Origin: Pyrrhosoma nymphula
Taxonomy: Eukaryota > Arthropoda > Insecta > Odonata > Coenagrionidae
Assembly (NCBI GenBank): GCA_963573305.1
Contig: OY754330.1
Span: forward strand, 7,688,001-7,752,000
Direction: 5' to 3'
Length of the DNA: 64,000 nt
The position numbers and the translations under genes are program-made. Under the pieces are notes generated by a model. That model was not told the origin of the DNA. It was given only the letters and a program-made list of their open reading frames with translations, and searched no databases. Numbering within the stretch: the stretch's first letter is position 1; every line of letters begins with the position of its first letter. Positions 56,291 to 64,000 of this stretch are shown here, piece by piece.

Positions 56291-57670
56291 AGGGTTCATA
56301 AAAAGTAGCTAGTTTTACAGGCCTAACACCGGAAATAAAGCCTAGTACAGCAGACGTGAAATCAGTCGATATCCCTCTACCAGTTCTTTCTAAAACCTCC
56401 AAATATGGCGTCGAATACTGCCAAAAATAGGCATTTCTCCAACGGTTTTTCTCTGAAGTAATACTAGTAGTACTAGTGTGTTTTACTGTTCGTAAATGCA
56501 CATTCCTCCGCCTCTCTTTTTGAGCTGCCCGGACGAAAGTTTACATTTACCGAAAAATATAACTTCTCTTGAAATCGATCTAATGCATTTAGTTACATAA
56601 TTGAATTGATTGCTATAGAATATTATTTCAAGGCACCCTTGGTAGCTGCCGTGCAAATTTGCTTCATTTTCGGAGTGCATGCCACAGTGCAGAATATGAG
56701 AATAAACAACGGTAGGTACCTAACTCCAATATAAACATCCATGACTTATCTTGGTGAATAACATATGTGTATGTTTATGTGAATTCAAAGGGTTTCTGTA
56801 ATTTGATCTACATTCTATGTCATGAAATGTAATTTAATACTAAGATCTTCCCCAATTATCTTTCACTACTACACAATAAATATATTACTTATAAATGTAT
56901 AATTAAACTTCGCAATGTGTTTTTCGCAGCAGCATGGCAACGGAAGTAAAGAAATGCATCCAATATCTCGGACGGTGCTTTCCATTCAGCCTGGCCATAT
57001 CCGGCTATTGACGGCAGTAATTGGCGATCGCCAGGCACCAAAATAAAATAGAACATCTCAAAGCGGCTATTCACTCATCCGTATCCGTCTCGCGTACACA
57101 TAAGCAGTAGCGGTTAACTTAGAATAAAAACGTATTTTGTTCTTCAATTGTTCGGCTTTTCTCAGAGAGGAGAGCCACCAACAGCCAGCGACAGCCGACA
57201 GGATATTCCTGCAAACGGAAAAATATCATGACGTGGCGATTTCCGGCTAAATCGAAAGCACCCAATGTATATTTATTTATTTAATTAATTGCATGACATT
57301 ACAGTAAGCCATCGGACGCATGGCAAGTGTAAAAAAATCGATTTAATAAAATGAGAAAAAAATAATCGCAAAGGAGCTCTTAACAACATTATATAAACAT
57401 CATTACATATTTACTTCAAACTTATTTATACTAAGGATTCGTTATATTTGTTTTTAAATACTCTCCCGCCATCGAGGTCAGTTTCCCTAGTGGGTACTAC
57501 TAATCGTGAAAAATTTAAAAATATACTAAAATCCGACGGAAAAAACTAAAATTACGGAAGTTATGACAGTTACATGAAAATCTGATGAAAATAAATACAA
57601 ATTTTATATTATACGCTCAGTGTATTCCAACTGTCACCACATTGTAGGTGTATTTCATCACGTTGTTAAC
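56291..57670. other. Intergenic DNA, nothing firmly recognised
   Basis: The end of a possible repeat at 57180-57268 (CGACAGCCGACAGG … GAAAGCACCCAATG) partly resembles the right TIR of the 29823-30581 element, but no left partner was found. Confidence 0.35.
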
Positions 57671-57679
57671 TCGTAAAAT

Positions 57680-60660
57680 AAAATGCTCAGCGTTGTAATT
57701 CCCATCGACTTCCATGTTCTTTCGGACCGAAATTCTTTTCAGGACTCAAACTCGGTCCACTTTTCCGGAATTGGCGATTGGTTGCGGAACGAAACCAATA
57801 TCAAGGCGACCGATTATAAAAGCTTGTGTGCGCTTGTGTCCGAAATTTTGGCAACGTTGTACATACCCCCCCCCCCCCTCTTCTCCCCCTCCCCTTCTAT
57901 GCCCCCCTTCCCCTTATATGCCCCCCTCCCCCCACCCGGGGACCACGGCACCTGCGAGAAGAGGGGAGTGCTTTCCCCCCCTTCCCCTCTCTATCTCCTT
58001 CCCCTCTCGACCCGGTGCGCGCAAACTCCGGCTCCCGGAGCTGTTCCTGGTGCTACTCCGGCAGTCGGCGATCGCACGTTGTCCGGGGGGGAAGCCGAGA
58101 GAGAGAGAGGAGAGCCAGCGCCGCCCTCAGCCCCCCCTCTCGCCCCCCTCTCTCTCTGTGTGTGTTGTTTGTGTGTTGTGTGTGTGTTGAGTATAGTTGA
58201 GGGGGTAAAGGGAGGGGAGGGTGTGCGATCGCCCCCAACACCACCACCCACCTGTGTGTGTGTGCCGCCTCTGCTGCAGAGAGAGCAGCAGCACCACCAA
58301 AGCGACTCTCTCTCTCTCCGTCGTACACCACCCATTCCACTCCCCCCCCTCGGTGCCTCTTCTCTCAAACGGACATCATCTCGACACAGACAGCCTCTCA
58401 GCCAAACCATCTCTCTTTCTTCCCTCTTCCTCACCCCTCTCTCTCAAAATCACGTGTCCTCTCTCTCTCAACCACTCCCCTACCCCCGTATATATATACA
58501 CATATATATACACACACATACATATATATACATATATATATATCTCTGAGCATCGCACGCTGACACGTTTCCCTTGGACGGGTTGGAGTGAACGGCAACA
58601 GGAGACGAATCTCGGGGCGCCTTGTCGCTCCCGGAAACGACGCCGCGGCAATAACAACGCCATCGGCGGCTCAGCTGCGCCCTCTCCCTCCCCCTCCCCC
58701 CTCAGTGGCCTGCGTTCAGGGGCCCTAAGCACCTCCTACACCCCCTCCCCTCTCTCACTTGCCCCCACCCCACTTGCCACCACTCTTAGCACAAGAGCGC
58801 ATTCCTTCTTTCATTCTCTCTCCGTCTCTCAAGTGCTCTCTCTCCTTCCCTCTCCGTGTTCCCAAGTGTCTCGGACCGTCCCCCGACCGCCCTCTTCCAG
58901 AGCAGCGCCTCTCGTGATCGGCGGGCCGCCGAGGCCGTCGCCGCCAGAGCCCCCTGGGGGGAAGCCGTCCGTCCGTCGCTTCGTGTCCGTCCACGGGCTG
59001 TCCTCATCCTCCTCATCTTCCTCGTCCGCCACGCCGTCTCTCGGGACGGAGACAATGGAATTGGTGACCGAGGGCAAGAACTTTCGCTTGGTTCAAGAGG
59101 ACGAACTGCCGGACGTGTTGGACTACCTGTCGGAGCACCTCCCGGAATCACTCAAAGTGAGTCGAACACAACTCCTCCTCCTCTTATCTATCTATTTCTT
59201 CTCTTTTCAGCGCTTTTTTATTATTCTTCGCTCCTTCGCCATGTTTCCCGGCGAGCGACTTTATTGCCTCACCGAGAGTGGGCGTGAGGCAAAAGATCGC
59301 GCTTGTAAATAAAATAATTCCATCGGTGTTAACAGGGAGTTACAAAGCCACCGTCCAAGTGCTTTACGTGTTTGCCATCGCATTCAAATCGCGGCTGCCT
59401 TTCATGTCAGTTGACTTATATAGCGCCGATTTGTCAATACCATTGAATTGGCTTCGTTTTTTGAGCATTTATTTTTTGTTTAAGCGGGATATGAAATAAT
59501 TTAAACCTTGGATTGTGGATGGGGAAGTTTAAAGCACGTTCGATCGCGTGACAGAGCTCGAGGTCGTTTCAGTGTCGCTCGGTCACGTTGCTCACGACCG
59601 CACTACGGGTGAAGAAGACGAGTGAAGACTCACTCCGTGTGACTTCTACACGCGGTTGAATTTCTTCACCGCCGCTGCATCTCCATCGTCGTGTTCGTGT
59701 GTCTTCTGCCGCTCGACTTCTCCGTCCCTCTCATCCTGTGTCTGCCGTATAACATATCACGCGCGCGGTGGACTCCCCACCGATACATGCGTGTATCTAT
59801 TGCGTTGAGATGGGTGTCACGCGGTGGGTCGTGTGTTTTCCACGCGTTGGTCCAACCTTATTGCTCGGCAGTGAAACCGAGACGAGCATGAGAGTAGGCT
59901 CAGTGCGGAGAGAGTGAATCTGTGCAGTGACTGCGGTGAGAAAGGATCGCATCATCAACGCGTAACAATGTTGCCTATGGCAATGGACGTGTGCTTCGTT
60001 TGGTTTGGTCATCTTTAAGGGAATAGACGAGAGTGGAATGGTGAAGCAAGATGATTGAGAGGAGAGGGAAGGAAAGGTAAAGAGGGCGATTGCAGTGCGA
60101 GATGAAGATTAAGCGAAGGGAATCTATTCCTCTGGAGAGACACTGTGTGTGAAGCAATGCGCGAATAGTGGCAAAAAGGGTGTGCTTGGATGATATGGCA
60201 GATAATTACGAGAACTTTAATAACTTTTAATGGGTCCATGAGCGAGAATCAAGATCTCTCTCTTCTGACCGACACAATAATAAGCCCACCCCGAAAGGGC
60301 GTTCGTGGCTTGGGCGCACCGCCGTCGCCGTCGTCGAGATGCCGGAACAATCTTCTTGTGCTCCCAGTCTGTCTCTCCAGGTGATCTCTCTTCAGTTTGT
60401 GTTCGTGTGGGGTGGGGGGGGGGGGCGGCGCCAAAAGAGGGGGGTGGCGCTAAGAGGGGGTGAAGGGGGGGGAGGGACGGTTGTTGGCAGACGTTGGGGT
60501 GGGTCCGGGAGAGTTGAGTGTAATTCGCCGCGCCACCACGAGATGGAGCGCGCGCTTGTGTGTGTACTTCCTCTGCATTCGTCTCGATCTTTAATCCATT
60601 CGTTCTTCATTCGGCTCCAAGACACAGGAGGAGAGAACAAGAGAGAGATATAGAGAGAGA
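57680..60660 (+). promoter_or_regulatory. GC-rich promoter/5' UTR region of the third gene
   Basis: High GC and dense CpG, with CT, GT, TA and poly-C simple repeats (for example 58490-58540 TATATATACACATATATATA), surround the exon at 59055-59156. Open frames of 100-360 codons occur in all frames because stops are rare in such sequence; they are Pro/Ser-rich low-complexity and I do not accept them as proteins. This is the expected setting for a transcription start and a long 5' UTR. No core promoter element was pinned down. Confidence 0.5.
59055..59156 (+). CDS. First coding exon, glycine-N-acyltransferase-like protein
   Basis: ATG at 59055 in a strong context (GAGACAATGG) opens MELVTEGKNFRLVQEDELPD, then VLDYLSEHLPESLK, followed exactly by the donor GTGAGT at 59157 (phase 0). 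The segment resembles the N terminus of arthropod glycine-N-acyltransferase-like (GNAT fold, FR47-type) proteins, which begin with a short strand, an E-DELP…VL.FL..HLP.S helix and then continue FHQT…; this is recalled similarity, not a search result. The frame is open upstream into Pro/Ser-rich sequence, but the Kozak match and the family start favour this ATG. Later exons were not found up to 64000, so the first intron is longer than 4.8 kb or the gene runs out of the window. Confidence 0.55.
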
Positions 60661-63600
60661 GCATCCCGGAAATGGACACGACATTAATCTTGGGCATTTA
60701 TCTCTCGCATGGCTTTGACGAAATTCAGTGCTATGACCTTTCCATCTTCGGAAAGCTTTCCATTCCATGCATTGAAGTTATTCCCGTTCGGAACACACAC
60801 ACAACAGTACATTTCAGCGAGACGCATTTTATGTTTCGTTGAGTCTTCTTCTACTTAAAGTTCACTTTGCATTTAATATTTTGTACCCTGGGACTCATTA
60901 CCGTGTCCAGCGGTGTAGGCAAGTCCATTTCTCAACCCTGTTTTTTTGATTTTTAAGAAACATGGATTCGTTGCTTTGTTGTGCGTGTTCTCTAAAGATT
61001 TTGCTGCCAGGAATTATTGTCTTACCCGTAATTAAGACTGCCCGGTATTTAAAATAATCCCTTAGTTATACTTTGGTAGTCTTTGTAATGGAAGTGAGTC
61101 AGGGGACCGTCCTTGAACATTCATTTAAAACCTGAAGTGATCTTTTCTGCGAAGCCTTCTTCCCTCCGCGACGACCCCGCTCCTCGTGACTCCCGTTCAT
61201 TCTCCCAAGTGTTCCCGTCGCCCCCCCTGTTGCAATTCCCATCCTGCCTGCATCCACACATGTGTGTTGACCCTCGTTCGCAATATTGCCCCCCCCCTAC
61301 CACATTCCTCCTTCCCTATCTTCCACGAAATGACATTCTCCAACTTTTTCTCGTCCCTCTTTTCTTTCTCCTCGCTCTGCTCCTCGCGTCTCAAATAGCT
61401 CTTGCTCTAGTCCGCTTTCGCGATAAGAGACCGCGATGCATTACATATGCATCCTTGAGTTTTTACTATTTTTTATTCTCGTCTCCATTAAAACCCTATA
61501 AACCCTCTTGTCTACTTCGGGGATGTAATTTTACCTGTATTTCTCATGGTTTCTATATATTATTGCACTCTAATGCCCATTGGTGAATTTAAAATCCATA
61601 CGCTTAATGAAAGGAGATAGTATTCGCTTGGCAGATTGAAACATGAGGGTCACTGGTGAGAAGCATAATTAACATTTACAAGTAATAAATGCCAATTGCA
61701 CTCTATGTGCTTGTATCCTGAAAGCACATGCCTCCGGCTTACCGCGTGTGTTGTGTGGCGAAGTCTAATCGCCAGGCGCCACCATTGTTCATTGCTGCAT
61801 GGCGGAGAATCGCTCTGCAATTTTAAAGGATTGATTGAAATTCATTCCCACGACGAATGAAAAGATTAATTCCCACCAAGGTCACCCTATACTCCACTCC
61901 AACGGTTACACGCGATTCGCAGGCAGAGCACTCTAGCGGTGCTCATTGCATTGAGGTAATTATTTTCTTCGTACGTACACACAAATCTCTTTTCTTGTCA
62001 TCACCAATCACGCACTTATGAATGCGAGAATTAACACAAAATTATCCGGCACTTCATATGCACTTAGGGAAGTTATGCATGTAATACAGAGAAAGCAATG
62101 CAAACAGCTTTAACGATAAAAAGAACTTATTTTCTATCCCGTTTGTAATATTAAAATCGTATCCTTAAGATGAAATGAACCGTTGCGACCAAAAGTGCTT
62201 TTTGCCACGATTTAGTTTGGTGCGCAGAAGCATTGCCCTCCACCGACTAAAACAATTTCAGGAAAACAATCGAAAAGCTGCAGCAGAATCTTGAAATCCA
62301 CACCAGAGGTACTTTTTAAAAGTTATATCTTCCACTTACAACACATACTAAGCTTAAAATAATTTCGATATCCCTTCAAATTAATAACTAACACATATGA
62401 GTCGAGATCCATATCTTTGGGGAAATATCGGGAGTTGCTTCTAGTAAGTCTTTGTTCTTTATCGAGAAACAACCCACAGAGCTGAAAGTCAACATTTTCC
62501 TTCCGATTCCAATACGGCGAAAGTTTTGTCCTCATTTACGCTTCCCTACTCCAAGTGACGGGAATCGAAATTGCGGTGCATTATGGGAACAAATAATTAC
62601 ATTTCCATGGCCACTGTGTGAAAGCACGCGCCCCAGGCATCTTCTGTGTCGCGTTGCCATCCATTCCATACACTCCCCCGCTGTCTTACTCTTTCACTAA
62701 ATATATTTCTTTCGTTTGCTCTGTCGTTCTTTTTGACAGATTCCATAAATAGACGACACTCATTTTTAAATTCCTCGATTAGGCATAAATGACGCCTTTC
62801 AGAATTGGGATCGAAATCGGAATCGGGCTTTTTTTTCACACTGACGATTAAATATATTTTTCCCCGATCTTGGTGCCTTTTCTCTTCGGTTGGAAGTGGA
62901 AACAGTTTTTGTGACTCCAATTCTCAAGCGCTAAATTATTTCGGCGATTTATTTTACTTGAATATTATCACATCACGATTTTCTGTAATTACGGGTGCTT
63001 TAAGCTTATTGCAATCATTTGCAAACAGCAGATGATTACGGCACTCAACCTTTTCTACGGCCAATGACTTGTAAAGGGGTTCACGTCGAGAACTTTTATC
63101 GTTCAAATACTTCGCTCCTTATTTTGACACTGTTCAGCAGATTCAGGGATTTGAATGATGCAAGGTACGAGTATGGCAAGGTAACAAAGTTGTGGGAAGC
63201 GATGGGAAATCCTCGAAGCAGAAATACTTCTCCAATAGCAGCGGCCAATGTGTGCGTTAGGGATAGTAGGTGATAGGGTGGAGTGAATCAGCTCGCTAAC
63301 TGTAGTACTTCTAAACGACTCTTACTCGCGCCCACTCATTCCCCCTATCGTCCCTCTAGCGAACTGAGAAGTAACCGCATCTCATCGTCAGTTCCTTTTC
63401 GGAGGGAGCGCTCGCGGCGAGAACTAAGAAGGATTATGTTATAAGACGCCCACTTCTCCCCTAAAGTCTATCAAAAATCGTGTTTGTTTTTCCTCTTTAA
63501 ATATATACATTATTCGAGGAAAATATCGCTATGGTAGTTGGTGTATTAACCCACAGACAACTCCTGGAGGAAAAAAGCCGTTCTAGCCATAAAAAGTCGT

Positions 63601-64000
63601 TCCTAGAATCAACATTCCGTAATATTTCACGCACAAACGCCTGTTTATTGTAAAACCCTCCTCTCAGTATTGGATTAAGAAAAACTTCAACGAGATAGCC
63701 CCCTATGTTCACTCATTTACTTGAATTGACCAAACATTGGTGAGTACATAAGCTAACTTGAATGGATGACAGCGGATCGCAAGAGAGTCCGAAAAATAGG
63801 AACCGCGTCCTCTCTTAAAGGTGATTTGAGTGAGATAGTTCCCTAGTCATAATAGAGATCATATAATAATTTTATTTTTTGACTTCAGCGTCAGTAAGAA
63901 GTGTGAAATAAATATTGTAATATTAATGGCGCAAATATATAGTTATATATGACTAAAATTCACAGTAATTAAATAAATAAAGCTACATAAGTCTCTAACT
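60661..64000 (+). other. Probable first intron of the third gene, nothing else recognised
   Basis: GC content falls from the promoter-like region to AT-rich DNA by about 61.6 kb. Open frames (largest 61113-61586) are low-complexity and unrecognised. No repeat with clear boundaries or RNA gene was seen. Confidence 0.4.

Noticed and set aside
58221..59312. A 363-codon open frame running through the GC-rich region into MELVTEGK
   Set aside because: Upstream of 59055 it is Pro/Ser/Thr low-complexity sequence from CT- and TA-repeats, and other frames are equally open. Only the last 34 codons before the GTGAGT donor look like protein.
60339..60697. Open frames on both strands with poly-Gly/poly-Pro
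   Set aside because: Produced by G-runs at 60410-60480; no domain.
1..64000. CRISPR array or bacterial operon
   Set aside because: No regularly spaced direct repeats; splice sites, SINE-like and LINE repeats and nested transposons mark eukaryotic DNA.

Overview
This is a 64 kb piece of animal nuclear DNA, almost certainly arthropod and probably insect. Real genes here are short exons with GT/AG borders, separated by introns of several kilobases. Those introns are filled with decayed DNA transposons (piggyBac, Tigger/pogo, hAT, CACTA-like), non-LTR retrotransposons, Penelope-like elements, one Ty3/gypsy element and tRNA- or 5S-derived SINE-like repeats. There is no operon structure. The arthropod assignment rests on recalled resemblance of the proteins and on the repeat mix; no search was run.

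Three host genes can be supported. (1) The C-terminal half of a LUBEL/HOIP (RNF31) linear-ubiquitin E3 ligase lies on the + strand in five exons: 3007-3096, 8590-9015, 10785-10966, 18563-18731 and 27499-27561. Splice phases agree throughout and the stop codon is present. It carries the end of the IBR, the catalytic RING2 and the linear-ubiquitin-determining (LDD) region. (2) A complete TMEM230 gene lies on the - strand in three coding exons (45160-45077, 44402-44280, 33053-32916; 114 aa). It is convergent with LUBEL, and its second intron is 11.2 kb. (3) A first coding exon on the + strand (59055-59156), in a GC-rich promoter-like region, resembles the N terminus of arthropod glycine-N-acyltransferase-like proteins; the rest was not found in the window.

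Region by region: 1-28 kb is the LUBEL gene with its transposon-filled introns. 28-33 kb is intergenic, with a TIR element, a LINE relic and a SINE. 33-45 kb is TMEM230, whose large intron contains two LINEs (one nested in the other), a foldback element and a Ty3/gypsy element that was itself invaded by a CACTA-type MITE and by a small foldback element. 45-57 kb is intergenic: a GC-rich stretch, a decayed bacterial sugar-nucleotide gene, a Penelope-like element and a LINE relic. 57-64 kb is the GC-rich start of the third gene and its first intron.

Three things stand out. First, there is a recurring set of small foldback (palindromic) sequences, several carrying hammerhead-ribozyme-like cores. 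Two of them are flanked by 12-bp direct repeats, so they behave as mobile units. Second, a broken mannose-1-phosphate guanylyltransferase fragment of bacterial type sits between host genes, which suggests old lateral transfer. Third, there is an exact 210-bp palindrome with no spacer just upstream of a LUBEL exon.
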